DNA from: JAFAZJ01 sp050183765
GTDB lineage: Bacteria > Pseudomonadota > Alphaproteobacteria > Reyranellales > Reyranellaceae
Length of the DNA: 64,000 nucleotides
Reading direction: 5' to 3'
NCBI GenBank assembly: GCA_050183765.1
Contig: JBFXAZ010000002.1
Location: 70,933-134,932 of the forward strand
Within the stretch, counting starts at the first letter, position 1. The number at the start of each line of letters is the position of its first letter. The notes beneath the pieces were generated by a model, which was given only the letters and a program-made list of their open reading frames with translations, was not told where the DNA came from and did no database searches. Positions 8,439-20,739 of this stretch are shown in pieces. The translations under genes were made by a program, and so were the position numbers.

Positions 8439-9677
8439 CTAGTCGTACTTGCGCACGTCGGCGATCACCTTGCCGTCATTGGCGAGGCTGCCGGGGGTGG
8501 CGAAGCTCACGCCGCCGCGCACCTTGCACAGGCTCTGGATGCTGGCCTCGACGGCCTTGGCGAGCTCGGCCGAGCCGCCGCCGGCGACCTCGGCGTGCAG
8601 GGTCATGACGTCCTGCTTGTCGACCCAGTCGACCACCAGCCGCACCTTGGCCAGCTCGGGGTGGCGCTTCTGCACGGCGATCACCTGCTCGGGATCGACG
8701 AACATGCCCTTGACCTTGGTCCTCTGGTCGGCGCGGCCCATCCAGCCCTTGATGCGGGTGTTGGTGCGCCCGCAGGGACTGATGCCGGGCAGCACCGCCG
8801 ACAGGTCGCCGGTGCCGAAGCGCACCAGCGGATAGGCCTTGTTGAAGGTGGTCACCACGACCTCGCCGACCTCGCCCTCGGGCACCGGATCGCCGGTGCC
8901 GGGGCGCACGATCTCGACGATCACGCCCTCGTCCAGGATCATGCCCTCGATCGCCTCGCTCTCGTAGGCGATGCTGCCGAGATCGGCGGTGCCGTATCCC
9001 TGCAGCGCGAAGATGCCGCGCTCGTTGAACTCCTTGCGCAGCGCCGGCGGAAAGGCCTCGGCACCGACCACCGCCTTCTTGATCGACGACACATCGCGGC
9101 CCAGCTCCCTGGCCTTCTCCAGGAGGATACGCAGGAACGAGGGCGTGCCGACATAGGCGGTCGGCCTGATCAGCTCGATGGCGTCGAGCTGCAGCTCGGT
9201 GTTGCCGATGCCGGCCGGGATCACGGCGCAGCCGATGGCTCGGATCGAGGACTCCATCATCATGCCGGCGGGCGTCAGGTGATAGGAGTAGGTGTTGTGC
9301 ACGATGTCGTCGCCGCGGAAGCCGGCGGCGTACATGCCGCGCGCGCCGCGGAAAAAATCCTTCTCGTCGGTGTCGACCTCGAAGATCGGGCCGGGTGACA
9401 TGAAGATGTGGCGGATCTGACTCATCGGCACGCCGAGCAGCCCGCCCATCGGCGGCCTGGCCTTCTGCAGCGCGCCCAGGGTCGACTTGCGCAGCACCGG
9501 CAGCTTGGCCAGCGCCGCGCGGCTGGCGACCCCGGCCGGGTCGATGTCCTTGAGGCTCTCGGCGAAGAACGGCGAATTGGCCCTGGCATGCGCGATCTGC
9601 GCCGGCAGCGCCGCCATCTGCGCCTTCTCGCGCTCGGCCGGGTCGCGGGTTTCCAGGGCGTCGTAGTATTTCGACAT
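8439..9677 (-). CDS. Phenylacetate-CoA ligase (PaaK)-like AMP-forming ligase
   Basis: 412 residues. The start ATG at 9677 has AGAGGAAG four bases upstream. The protein matches the short PaaK branch of the ANL superfamily: GTPSFLRILLE, the adenylate-binding region LQGYGTADLGSIAYE, RFGTGDLSAV in the A8 hinge and a C-terminal domain ending DGKVIADVRKYD. Such enzymes activate aromatic or other carboxylic acids to acyl-CoA with ATP. The P-loop near residue 95 (FMSPGPIFEV) is a poor match to the usual Thr/Ser/Gly-rich one. The substrate is unknown; phenylacetate is only the family name. Confidence 0.85.
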   Translation of the reverse strand: MSKYYDALETRDPAEREKAQMAALPAQIAHARANSPFFAESLKDIDPAGVASRAALAKLPVLRKSTLGALQKARPPMGGLLGVPMSQIRHIFMSPGPIFEVDTDEKDFFRGARGMYAAGFRGDDIVHNTYSYHLTPAGMMMESSIRAIGCAVIPAGIGNTELQLDAIELIRPTAYVGTPSFLRILLEKARELGRDVSSIKKAVVGAEAFPPALRKEFNERGIFALQGYGTADLGSIAYESEAIEGMILDEGVIVEIVRPGTGDPVPEGEVGEVVVTTFNKAYPLVRFGTGDLSAVLPGISPCGRTNTRIKGWMGRADQRTKVKGMFVDPEQVIAVQKRHPELAKVRLVVDWVDKQDVMTLHAEVAGGGSAELAKAVEASIQSLCKVRGGVSFATPGSLANDGKVIADVRKYD

Positions 9678-9766
9678 GGCTTCCTCTGGGCCTTTCCTCC
9701 GGATGTCGCGATACTACCGCCTTCGCCGTCGGGCGCAGCACGCGAATCAGGGGCGCGAAGCCGGGG

Positions 9767-10975
9767 TCATTCGTCGTCGGTGGGATCCGGCGTGAACAGC
9801 TCCTGCGGCAGGGCGACGCCGCGCAGCGCGTAGCGGCCCAGCGATACCAGCGCGTCGCGCCGGCCCAGCGCCCGCGCAAAGGCCGAGGACAGGATCACCT
9901 TGCAGTCGAGCGTGCGCGACAGCGCGGCGATGCGGCTGGCCTCGTTGACCGCCGGGCCCAGCACGGTGAAGTCCAGCCGCGAGGGCCCGCCGAAATTGCC
10001 GTAGAGCAGCTCGCCGACATGCAGCGCGAGATAGAGGTCGCTGACGGCGAGCCCGGCGCCGGCGCGGCGCGCACCGACCTCGGCCACGGCGCGGCGCGCG
10101 TCGTGCGCGGCGGCGAACGCGCGCGCGGCGGCGCCGGCGACATCGCTGCCGGGAAAGATCGCCAGCATGCCGTCGCCCATGAACTTCAGGACGTTGCCGC
10201 CGTGCGCCTCCAGGCTGGCGACGATCACCTCGGCGTAGTCGTTGAGCAGCACCAGCAGCTGCTCGCGCGGCAGGCTGTCGGCGATCCGGGTGAAGTCGGC
10301 GAGGTCGCTGAACCAGATCACCGCGGTGATCGGTTCGGCGCGACCGCGCACGATGTTGCCGCTGAGCACGCGCCGCGCCGCATCGCGGCCGAGATAGACG
10401 TCGAGGAGGGTGCGCGTGGTCTCGATGCTCAGCGCGGCATTCTTGACCAGGGCGAGCGTCGGTGTGATGCGGTCGAACAGCGCCAGCTCCGCCTCGCTGA
10501 AGCCTTCCGGCCGGTCGGTGAGCCACGAGACGAGCACGCCGTCGACGGCGCCCAGCGTGGCGTCGCCGGCCAGCCCGATGACATAGGCGACGTAGTCGGT
10601 GGCGCCCCGGGCGACGAACTCGTCGAGCACCGGGTAGCGACCGGGCGGCAGGCTGTCGTCCAGCCGAATGCGCAAAGACGGGCGGCCGGACTCGATCACC
10701 GAGAGGAACGGGCTCTTGAGCCAGGCGTCGTCGTTGGCGATGTCGCGGCGACGCTCGAAGCCGGTGATGGCCATGCCCGTCGCGCGCAGCCAGGTGTGGC
10801 CGCTCGAGTCCATTGTCGGGTGCAGCACGTCGGTGGTGAGCGACACGCGCATCAATCGCACGCCCGATGCGAGCATGCGCTCACACAGGCCGTCGAGCAT
10901 TTCGATGGGCGGCGTGCCGCGCAGGCTCTGGGCGGTGAGCCAGTCGATCAGCGAAGCGGCAAGGGCGTCGGCCAT
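9767..10975 (-). CDS. Class III adenylate cyclase
   Basis: 402 residues. The N-terminal 190 residues look like a GAF-type sensor region with no membrane segments; the C-terminal part is a class III nucleotide cyclase. The metal-binding aspartates are visible in WFSDLADFT (Asp224) and FMGDG (Asp268). The purine-selecting Lys264 (LKFMGDG) and the Asp in LDFTVLG are the adenylate-type residues, and the transition-state Asn and Arg are in VNEASRI. All key residues are present, so cAMP production is predicted. A separate cyclic-nucleotide-binding protein is encoded at 43854-44306, but a link is only inferred. Confidence 0.88.
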   Translation of the reverse strand: MADALAASLIDWLTAQSLRGTPPIEMLDGLCERMLASGVRLMRVSLTTDVLHPTMDSSGHTWLRATGMAITGFERRRDIANDDAWLKSPFLSVIESGRPSLRIRLDDSLPPGRYPVLDEFVARGATDYVAYVIGLAGDATLGAVDGVLVSWLTDRPEGFSEAELALFDRITPTLALVKNAALSIETTRTLLDVYLGRDAARRVLSGNIVRGRAEPITAVIWFSDLADFTRIADSLPREQLLVLLNDYAEVIVASLEAHGGNVLKFMGDGMLAIFPGSDVAGAAARAFAAAHDARRAVAEVGARRAGAGLAVSDLYLALHVGELLYGNFGGPSRLDFTVLGPAVNEASRIAALSRTLDCKVILSSAFARALGRRDALVSLGRYALRGVALPQELFTPDPTDDE

Positions 10976-11122
10976 GGCGCGGTTTCTCGCATGGAAGCGC
11001 AGCCAGCCGCCACATCCACGGCCGGCGGGAACGTCGGCCGGGCCATGACGTTATCCGCGCACGAATTGCCGGCCGCACAACACCGGCCCCGGCCGATTGT
11101 CACAAACCACCGGAGACGACCC

Positions 11123-11488
11123 ATGGCCCGCAACGCCGCGATGTCGATGACCGATTTCTCGCGCGAGGTCGCCGCGATGAAGAAGCAGATCGCCAACCTC
11201 GCCGCCTCGATCGAGGACACGGCCAAGGAAGGCGGATCGGCGGCATCGTCCATCACCGACAGCGGCCGCCGCCTGCTGTCGCAGGCCACGACGCTGGTCG
11301 ACGATCTCGCGCACCGCGCGCGCGACGCCGCCAGCGAGACGGCACATGTCGCCTACGACCGTGCCAGGACGGCCGCCCACGACACCGAGGAACTGCTCGA
11401 GGAAACCATCCGCGAGCGGCCGCTGACCTCGGTCGCCGTCGCGCTGGGCGCGGGTGCGCTGCTGGCGTTGCTGCTGCGCCGTCGCTGA
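11123..11488 (+). CDS. DUF883 (ElaB/YqjD-like) membrane-anchored protein
   Basis: 121 residues. GGAG at 11112-11115 supports the ATG at 11123. The body is an Ala-rich amphipathic helix or coiled coil (residues 15-90), followed by ERPLTSVAVALGAGALLALL and three arginines, the single C-terminal membrane helix with basic end typical of the family. E. coli YqjD binds stationary-phase ribosomes at the inner membrane. It is followed directly by a DUF1469 gene, the same order as yqjD-yqjE. Confidence 0.85.
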   Translation: MARNAAMSMTDFSREVAAMKKQIANLAASIEDTAKEGGSAASSITDSGRRLLSQATTLVDDLAHRARDAASETAHVAYDRARTAAHDTEELLEETIRERPLTSVAVALGAGALLALLLRRR

Positions 11489-11504
11489 CCGGCGCGTCGC
11501 GCCC

Positions 11505-11801
11505 ATGTCGCTGGTCACGACCGCGCTGTCCTCAGCCTTCTCTTTGGCCGGGCTGCCCAGATCGCTGGCGCTCTACGGCCTCGCCGTCACGGCCGTCGTC
11601 GCGCGCCGCATCGCGCGGAGGCTGGCGCTCTATCTCGCCGTCTCGGCCGTGGTCGCCGTCGGCGCGTCGTTCCTGACGGCGGCGGTCTTCCTGGCGCTGA
11701 TGGATGCGCTGGGCGCGGTCTACGCCGCCGCGATCGTCGGCGCCTGCTATCTCGTGGTCGGGCTGATGGCGCTGATCATCATTCGATCGGGGCGTCCCTG
11801 A
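11505..11801 (+). CDS. DUF1469 (YqjE-like) small membrane protein
   Basis: 98 residues from the ATG at 11505, 16 bases after the DUF883 stop. Two long hydrophobic helices (about residues 43-66 and 70-93) with a basic first third (VARRIARR) are the layout of the DUF1469/putative phage holin superfamily III. The position after DUF883 supports this. Function in the envelope is unknown. Confidence 0.75.
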   Translation: MSLVTTALSSAFSLAGLPRSLALYGLAVTAVVARRIARRLALYLAVSAVVAVGASFLTAAVFLALMDALGAVYAAAIVGACYLVVGLMALIIIRSGRP

Positions 11802-11819
11802 GAGCTGAGGAGTCTGGTC

Positions 11820-11984
11820 ATGTTGAGATGGGCCATCGCCTTCCTGGTCATCGCGCTGATCGCCGCGGTCTTCGGCTTCGGCGGCGTCGCCGCGGCCGCG
11901 ACCGACATCGCGCGCATCCTGTTCCTGGTCTTCCTCGTGCTGTTCGTGATCAGCCTGCTCTTCGGCCTGATGCGCCGAAGTTGA
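11820..11984 (+). CDS. DUF1328 (UPF0391, YtjA-like) two-TM peptide
   Basis: 54 residues, beginning MLRWAIAFLVIALIAAVFGF and ending FGLMRRS. GAGGAG at 11807-11812 stands seven bases before the ATG. Both halves are hydrophobic, joined by GGVAAAATDIA, the signature of the DUF1328 family of stress-associated membrane peptides. It follows DUF1469 by 18 bases and completes a run of three small envelope proteins. Confidence 0.85.
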   Translation: MLRWAIAFLVIALIAAVFGFGGVAAAATDIARILFLVFLVLFVISLLFGLMRRS

Positions 11985-12115
11985 CCTGGCATCCCGCCCC
12001 TCCTCCCGGCAGGCGCACAGCGTGATCGTCCCCGCCGTGGCCCGGTGGTCATGGCGGCGACGGCTTGGCAGCCGGGCGGCCCGGCCCTAGGCTGGACCGC
12101 ACGGAGGAAAGTCCC

Positions 12116-13000
12116 ATGCAAAGCACGCTGCGCGGCAACGCCGGGCCCCGCTACAAGCACGTCGCAGGCGAGGAACGGCCGTACGAGAGCATCGCGATCG
12201 ACAAGCTCACGCCGATCATCGGCGCGGAGGTCGCCGGCGTCGATCTCAGCCGGCCGCTCAGCAACCAGACCATCGACGAGCTGCACCGCGCGCTGGCCGA
12301 GAACTGCGTGATCTTCTTCCGCGACCAGACGATCACGCCCGACCAACACCTCGCCTTCGGCCGGCTGTGGGGCGACCTGCACGTGCATCCGGCCGCGCCG
12401 CACGAGCCGGGCAAGCCCGAGCTGATGATCATCCATGCCGACAAGGACAGCCCGCGCGCCAATGGCGAGGGCTGGCACACCGATGTCTCGTGCGACGTCG
12501 AGCCGCCGATGGGCAGCATCCTCTACATCAAGACATGCCCGCCCAAGGGCGGCGACACGCTGTTCGCCAACATGTACGCCGCCTACGAGGCGCTGTCGGA
12601 CCGCATGAAGCGGTACCTCGACGGCCTGACCGCGATCCACGACGGCGAGCAGGTCTACCGCGGCCTCTACAAGAACTACGGCGTCCAGGACAAGGACACC
12701 TACCCGCGCGCCGAGCATCCCGTGGTGCGCACGCACCCGGTGACCGGCAGGAAGGCGCTCTACGTCAATCGCGGCTTCACCCGCTCGCTGGTCGGCGTGC
12801 CGCGCGACGAGGGCGACGGCATCCTGCGCTATCTCTACGAGCACATGGAGAACCCGCTGTTCCAGTGCCGCTTCCGCTGGCGCGCCAACTCCATCGCCTT
12901 CTGGGACAACCGCTGCGTCCAGCACCGCGCGATGTGGGACTACTGGCCCCACACCCGCAGCGGCAACCGCGTGACGGTGAAGGGCGAGCGGCCGGTGTAG
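12116..13000 (+). CDS. TauD/TfdA-family Fe(II)/2-oxoglutarate dioxygenase
   Basis: 294 residues; GGAGGAAA at 12103-12110 supports the ATG. The 2-His-1-Asp iron triad is His121-x-Asp123 in GEGWHTDVSC and His270 in CVQHRAMWDY; Arg285 (SGNRVTV) should bind the 2-oxoglutarate carboxylate. The family hydroxylates taurine, chlorophenoxyacetates, alkyl sulfates and other small acids with release of CO2 and succinate; the substrate is not predictable. Its stop codon lies one base from the opposing DUF2182 stop. A second TauD-type gene starts at 63746. Confidence 0.88.
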   Translation: MQSTLRGNAGPRYKHVAGEERPYESIAIDKLTPIIGAEVAGVDLSRPLSNQTIDELHRALAENCVIFFRDQTITPDQHLAFGRLWGDLHVHPAAPHEPGKPELMIIHADKDSPRANGEGWHTDVSCDVEPPMGSILYIKTCPPKGGDTLFANMYAAYEALSDRMKRYLDGLTAIHDGEQVYRGLYKNYGVQDKDTYPRAEHPVVRTHPVTGRKALYVNRGFTRSLVGVPRDEGDGILRYLYEHMENPLFQCRFRWRANSIAFWDNRCVQHRAMWDYWPHTRSGNRVTVKGERPV

Positions 13001-13001
13001 G

Positions 13002-13772
13002 CTAAAGCGCCAGGAGCCTCACCCCATAGCCGATCAGCAGCAGGCCGCCGATGCGCGCCAGCCACGGGCCGACCGGAAACAGCTTCTCGACGAGCACCAG
13101 CGCCGTGAGGACGGCCACCCAGACCAGGTTCATCACGCCGCCGACGAAGAGCAGCGCCATCAGGATCCAGCAGCAGCCCAGGCAATAGAGACCATGGCTG
13201 AAGCCCATGCGCACCGCGCCGCCGGGGCCATCGCGCCAGTGGTTGACGATGAAGGCGAAGGGCGATCGACAATGGGCGAGGCAGGCCTGCTTGAGCGGCG
13301 TGAACTGGTAGACGCCCGCGGCGATGAACAGCAGGCCACCCAGCACCGGGCTGGTCGTCTTCATCGCCATCGGCGCCAGCAGGCTGGCCCGCTCGAGGCC
13401 GGCCTGGGCAAGCGTCGCGACGATGCTGAAGCCCGTCCAGGCCAGCAGGTAGCCCGAGGTGAAGAGCGCCGTCGGCGTGTAGGACTGCCCGCGCGTGCGC
13501 CGGTTCCGGTTGATGGTGGCGAAGGTCAGGATCATCGGCGCCGCGCTCGGCAGCATCATGCCGACCATCATGACGCACCACATCACGAGCAGCAGGAGCA
13601 GCTCGAAGCCATCCTTGGCCGGCATGTCCATGCCCGGATCCATCGCCGCCATCGTCGCGGCCTCGTCGGCCAGATAGAGCCACGACAGCGCCACAAGGCC
13701 GCCGAGCGCGGCAAGGACGACGATCCGTTGGCGCAGATCAGGCCGCCCAGGCAAAGGGCGCGTAGTGTCCAT
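13002..13772 (-). CDS. DUF2182 polytopic membrane protein
   Basis: 256 residues with about six to seven membrane helices. The Met-rich segment MWCVMMVGMMLPSAAPM and the GLYCLGCCW motif are hallmarks of DUF2182, a family annotated as predicted metal-binding integral membrane proteins. The start overlaps the end of the DUF1326 gene by 35 bases, so both are translated from one message. I know the DUF1326-DUF2182 pairing from other genomes but no biochemical role. Confidence 0.85.
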   Translation of the reverse strand: MDTTRPLPGRPDLRQRIVVLAALGGLVALSWLYLADEAATMAAMDPGMDMPAKDGFELLLLLVMWCVMMVGMMLPSAAPMILTFATINRNRRTRGQSYTPTALFTSGYLLAWTGFSIVATLAQAGLERASLLAPMAMKTTSPVLGGLLFIAAGVYQFTPLKQACLAHCRSPFAFIVNHWRDGPGGAVRMGFSHGLYCLGCCWILMALLFVGGVMNLVWVAVLTALVLVEKLFPVGPWLARIGGLLLIGYGVRLLAL

Positions 13773-14361
13773 TGTTGCCCTTGCGGACCAGGCTGAGGTC
13801 GAGCCCGAAGCCCTTCACCTCGGTCTTGCTGGCGCGCGCGAGCGCCAGGCGGCGGTTGGCCGGATGGGCGGTGTTGTCGATGTAGAACGGCTCGCCGGAA
13901 CGATTGCGCGAGGCCACGCCTTCGATGGCGAAGGCGAGGATGCCCGGGATCTCGGTGGCGCGGCGCAATCCGTCGGCGGTGAAATCGATCTTCCGAAACT
14001 CGACGCCGCGGAAGTCGCTCACGAGATTGTCGCGGATCATCTGCGGCGGCCCTCCGGCCTTGCCGCTGACGATGCTGCCCAGCGCCTGGCGCTGGGCCTC
14101 GCTCGCCGCCTCGTCGACGACGCAGCCGAACACCCAGTCGCCATCCGCCATGATCCGCTTGGAGCGGATCACCAGGGCGAACTTCAGGCCGTCGAGGGAA
14201 ACGTCGCCGTGACGCCCGCGGTCGATGCGGTAGACCATCAACGCCGTGCAGTGCTCGTGCGTCGCCTCAGCCTGCGGGTTGGTGAAGATGCAGGGACACA
14301 GATAGTCGCAGTTGCAACTCTCCATGTACTCGCCATTCAGCTCCCAGGTCTTCTGCGCCAT
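13738..14361 (-). CDS. DUF1326 cysteine-motif protein
   Basis: 207 residues; GGGAGGAG eight bases before the ATG at 14361. The N-terminal motif ESCNCDYLCPC with four cysteines in eight residues and the FALVIRSKRIMADGDW segment identify DUF1326. The clustered cysteines suggest metal binding. It is upstream of and overlaps DUF2182, so a soluble metal-binding partner for that membrane protein is a reasonable inference, not a demonstrated one. Confidence 0.85.
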   Translation of the reverse strand: MAQKTWELNGEYMESCNCDYLCPCIFTNPQAEATHEHCTALMVYRIDRGRHGDVSLDGLKFALVIRSKRIMADGDWVFGCVVDEAASEAQRQALGSIVSGKAGGPPQMIRDNLVSDFRGVEFRKIDFTADGLRRATEIPGILAFAIEGVASRNRSGEPFYIDNTAHPANRRLALARASKTEVKGFGLDLSLVRKGNNGHYAPFAWAA

Positions 14362-14423
14362 GTCGATCGCTCCTCCCTGCCCAATCCATGGTTCCCGGAC
14401 ACGCGGCACCGGTGACCCGTCGC

Positions 14424-14816
14424 CTACAGGCCCTTCATCAGAACGTCGCGGATCTGGCCATCCGAAAACATGCCGTCGGTGCGCCGGGCATAGGCGCAGC
14501 GCATGTCGAGGACACCGCCCGAGAAGCTGATGGCCATCTCGGCCGGCGTGGCGACATTGGCGAGCTTCACCAGCTTCAGCCCGTCGCGCACCGCCTCGCG
14601 TCCCAGCTCGTCGCTGCAGATCACGCGCAGCGCCATGTTGAGTCGGTGGCAGGAGAGGTTGTCCAGGAAGTTCAGGCCCTCGGCGTCATTCGCCAGGCTG
14701 TCCCAGTCGATCTCGTAGCGGATCGGACTGCCGGTGATCTCGAGCAGCTCCTTCTCGCGCTCGGGGATCGTGGTGTCGGTCAGTTCCTTGATCTTGCGAC
14801 GCTCGGCAAGTCCCAT
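14424..14816 (-). CDS. Conserved-looking hypothetical protein, 130 residues
   Basis: I do not recognise a named family. The protein is mixed charged, without signal peptide or membrane helix, and begins MGLAERRKIKELTDTTIPER. A well-formed segment reads DNLSCHRLNMALRVICSDE and the C-terminus is MFSDGQIRDVLMKGL. The gene lies 62 bases upstream of DUF1326 in the same direction and could head the same operon. Amino-acid composition and codon use match real genes around it. Confidence 0.65.
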   Translation of the reverse strand: MGLAERRKIKELTDTTIPEREKELLEITGSPIRYEIDWDSLANDAEGLNFLDNLSCHRLNMALRVICSDELGREAVRDGLKLVKLANVATPAEMAISFSGGVLDMRCAYARRTDGMFSDGQIRDVLMKGL

Positions 14817-14902
14817 GGCGTGGCCCCTCGCGGTTCACGCCCCAGCATGTCGCCGCCAGGGCGATGGTGGCAAGACCGACCACGAGACGCTACACCGGCG
14901 CC

Positions 14903-15706
14903 ATGGAGTCCGAAGACCTGTTCCTCGACCTGCCGGACCGCCGCATCCGCGGCCGCTGGGTCGCGCGCGCGGCGCGCGACGACGGCTATGCGCGGCCGAC
15001 GCTGATCTTTCTGCACGAGGGGCTGGGCTGCGTCGAGATGTGGCGCGACTTCCCGGCCAGGCTCTGCGCCGCGACGGGCTTCGCCGGCTTCGCCTATGAC
15101 CGCACCGGCTATGGCCAGTCCTCGCCCTGGCCGACGCCGCCCGGCACCGCCTACATGCACATCGAGGCCGAAGAGGTGCTGCCGCGCGTCCTCGAAGCGG
15201 CGGGCATCGGCGAGCACATCCTGATCGGCCACAGCGACGGCGGCAGCATCGCGTTGATCAGCGCCGGTCACGATCCCGACCCGCTGCAGGCCGTGGTGAC
15301 ATTGGCGGCCCATGTCATCTGCGAGGCGGAAGGCGTCGCCTCGATCCGCAAGGCGCGCGCGGCCTTCGACGGCGGCGATCTGCGCGCGCGACTGGCGAAG
15401 TATCACCGCGATGTCGACGGCGCCTTCAACCTGTGGGCCGATGCCTGGCTCGATGCGACCTTCATGGACTGGTCGATCGAAGACCGGCTGCCCGGCGTGC
15501 AGGTGCCGGTGCAGGCGATCCAGGGCGAGGACGACGAATACGGCAGCGAGCTGCAGCTCGGCCTGATCGCCGGCAAGGTATCGGGCTACAGCGAGACGCG
15601 GTTGATCCCCACCTGTGGACATTCCCCGCACCTTCAGCAGCCGCAGCGCACCCTGTCGGAGATCGCCCGCTTCATCGGCCCGTTCGCGACGATGGGCGAG
15701 GGCTGA
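14903..15706 (+). CDS. Alpha/beta-hydrolase (lactonase/esterase type)
   Basis: 267 residues from the ATG at 14903; a GTG/ATG extension to 14864 is less likely. The fold is clear: FLHEGLGCVEMWRDF (oxyanion region), nucleophile elbow GHSDGGS, catalytic acid region QGEDDEYG and the His in CGHSPHLQQP. This is a soluble serine hydrolase of the proline iminopeptidase/haloperoxidase kind. The substrate is unknown. It converges on the lipoprotein gene with 3 bases between the stops. Confidence 0.82.
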   Translation: MESEDLFLDLPDRRIRGRWVARAARDDGYARPTLIFLHEGLGCVEMWRDFPARLCAATGFAGFAYDRTGYGQSSPWPTPPGTAYMHIEAEEVLPRVLEAAGIGEHILIGHSDGGSIALISAGHDPDPLQAVVTLAAHVICEAEGVASIRKARAAFDGGDLRARLAKYHRDVDGAFNLWADAWLDATFMDWSIEDRLPGVQVPVQAIQGEDDEYGSELQLGLIAGKVSGYSETRLIPTCGHSPHLQQPQRTLSEIARFIGPFATMGEG

Positions 15707-15709
15707 GCG

Positions 15710-16681
15710 CTACATCCGGCGCAACTCCGCCGACGCGGCGAGGTTGGCGGCGCTGCTGGGCCTGCAGCGCGCCTGGCTGAGCTGGAACAGCTCGCGCGCG
15801 CGGGTACGGTTGCCGCCGCGCAGGGCGTCCAACCCCTGGAACAGCGCCGTCAGGCAGTGGCCGTTGCTGCGCTTGGCACTGGCGTCGGTCTCGGCTGCGA
15901 CGTCGAGATCGCCCGCCGACATGCGGCCCAGCAGATGGCGCACGATCGGCGCCGGCCACTCCGCCGGCTCGCCATAGGCGCGGTAGTCGGCCGCCAGCGC
16001 GCCGCGCGCGTCGCGCCGCAGCTTCACGTTGTTGGCATAGCGCCACAGCATCGGCAGGACCGGCGCGGCGCCCTTCCAGCCGCGCAGCAGCGTGTCGAGG
16101 TCGTCGGCCGATTCGCGAAAGCTGCCCTTGTTGTAATAGGCCTGAACGCGCAGCCAGCGCGCGTAGATGCTGGAGTCGACCACCGGCGACAGGTCCGCGA
16201 TCGCCAGGTCGTTGTCGCCCAGCATCAGCCGCACCTGGCCGCGCGCGGTCAGCAGGGTCGGCAGGCCCGGCCGCTCGCGCAGCGCCTTGTCGAGGCTGTC
16301 GAGCGCCGGCTGGGTCCGTCCGGCATTGGCGCTGACCACCGCCGCCGCCGCCAGGATGTCGAAACGGGTGTCGGGCCAGACGCGCAACGCCTCCTGGAAG
16401 TCGCGGCGCGAGTCGGACTCGCGGCCCATCGAGCGGAACAGCATCGAGCGCAGCATCAGCAGGTCGGCCCGCCGCTGCGGCGTGAGATCCTCGCGCGCCA
16501 GCTGCTTGTCGAGGCTGCCCATCGCGCCGGCGCCGGAACGACTGGCCGCCAACGTGCCGCCCGGGCTGCGCCCGTCGTGCTCCAGCGGATCGCGGCCGGC
16601 ATTGTCGGCCGTCGGCTGGACGGCCGCGGAACAGGCGGACAGCACCAGTACCGCCATCAGGGCCGCCAACACAGACCGCAT
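15710..16681 (-). CDS. TPR-like lipoprotein
   Basis: 323 residues from the ATG at 16681, chosen because GGAG lies eight bases upstream; a GTG at 16687 would leave only two bases to that site. A short signal sequence ends in the lipobox LSAC (Cys at about residue 17), so the mature protein is probably lipid-anchored. The rest is helical with repeated Ala/Leu/Arg-rich units (RADLLMLRSMLFRSMGRES, ALDSLDKALRERPG) like degenerate tetratricopeptide repeats. TPR lipoproteins commonly act as envelope assembly scaffolds. No partner can be named. Confidence 0.7.
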   Translation of the reverse strand: MRSVLAALMAVLVLSACSAAVQPTADNAGRDPLEHDGRSPGGTLAASRSGAGAMGSLDKQLAREDLTPQRRADLLMLRSMLFRSMGRESDSRRDFQEALRVWPDTRFDILAAAAVVSANAGRTQPALDSLDKALRERPGLPTLLTARGQVRLMLGDNDLAIADLSPVVDSSIYARWLRVQAYYNKGSFRESADDLDTLLRGWKGAAPVLPMLWRYANNVKLRRDARGALAADYRAYGEPAEWPAPIVRHLLGRMSAGDLDVAAETDASAKRSNGHCLTALFQGLDALRGGNRTRARELFQLSQARCRPSSAANLAASAELRRM

Positions 16682-16851
16682 CCGCACGTCTCCATCCGCC
16701 GAACCAACCGGACGACGCGCGCACCTTATCGTGGCCTGACCTCGATTAGGAAGGCGATGGAACGTCCCTTGCGTTGCCTTCGCGCGGGTCGCGGAATATG
16801 TTCCGGCCGATCTTCCCCGCGCCTCCCGCGCGCACGCCGGAGCATCCCTAC

Positions 16852-19548
<2,697 letters not shown>

Positions 19549-19570
19549 CTTCTTCCGGTAGAACTGACGG

Positions 19571-19604
19571 CGGGGCGGTCGCGAGGCCGCCCCGTCTTGT
19601 TTGG
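19571..19604 (+). terminator. Rho-independent terminator of acnA
   Basis: CGGGGCGG at 19571-19578 pairs with CCGCCCCG at 19587-19594 around an 8-base loop, followed by TCTTGTTT. It starts 22 bases after the acnA stop codon. Confidence 0.85.
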
Positions 19605-19616
19605 AAAGCCTTCGGG

Positions 19617-19725
19617 CCTCACCCTGAGGAGCGCCCTTCAGGCGCGTCTCGAAGGGTGGGCAACACGCCCGGAGTCTGTTGCCCATGCTTCGAGACGGCC
19701 GCGGCGCGGCCTCCTCAGCATGAGG
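19617..19725. repeat. Imperfect palindromic intergenic element, about 109 bases
   Basis: The outer arms CCTCACCCTGAGGAG and CTCCTCAGCATGAGG pair at 13 of 15 positions, and inner arms CGTCTCGAAGGGTGGGCAAC and GTTGCCCATGCTTCGAGACG pair with two mismatches. The element fills the space between the acnA terminator and the next gene's ribosome binding site. Similar CTGAGGAG/TCTCGAA palindromes are frequent intergenic repeats in some alphaproteobacterial genomes, from memory. No second copy is in this window. Confidence 0.75.
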
Positions 19726-19743
19726 CGGAAGGGAGGGACCACA

Positions 19744-20736
<993 letters not shown>

Positions 20737-20739
20737 TCG

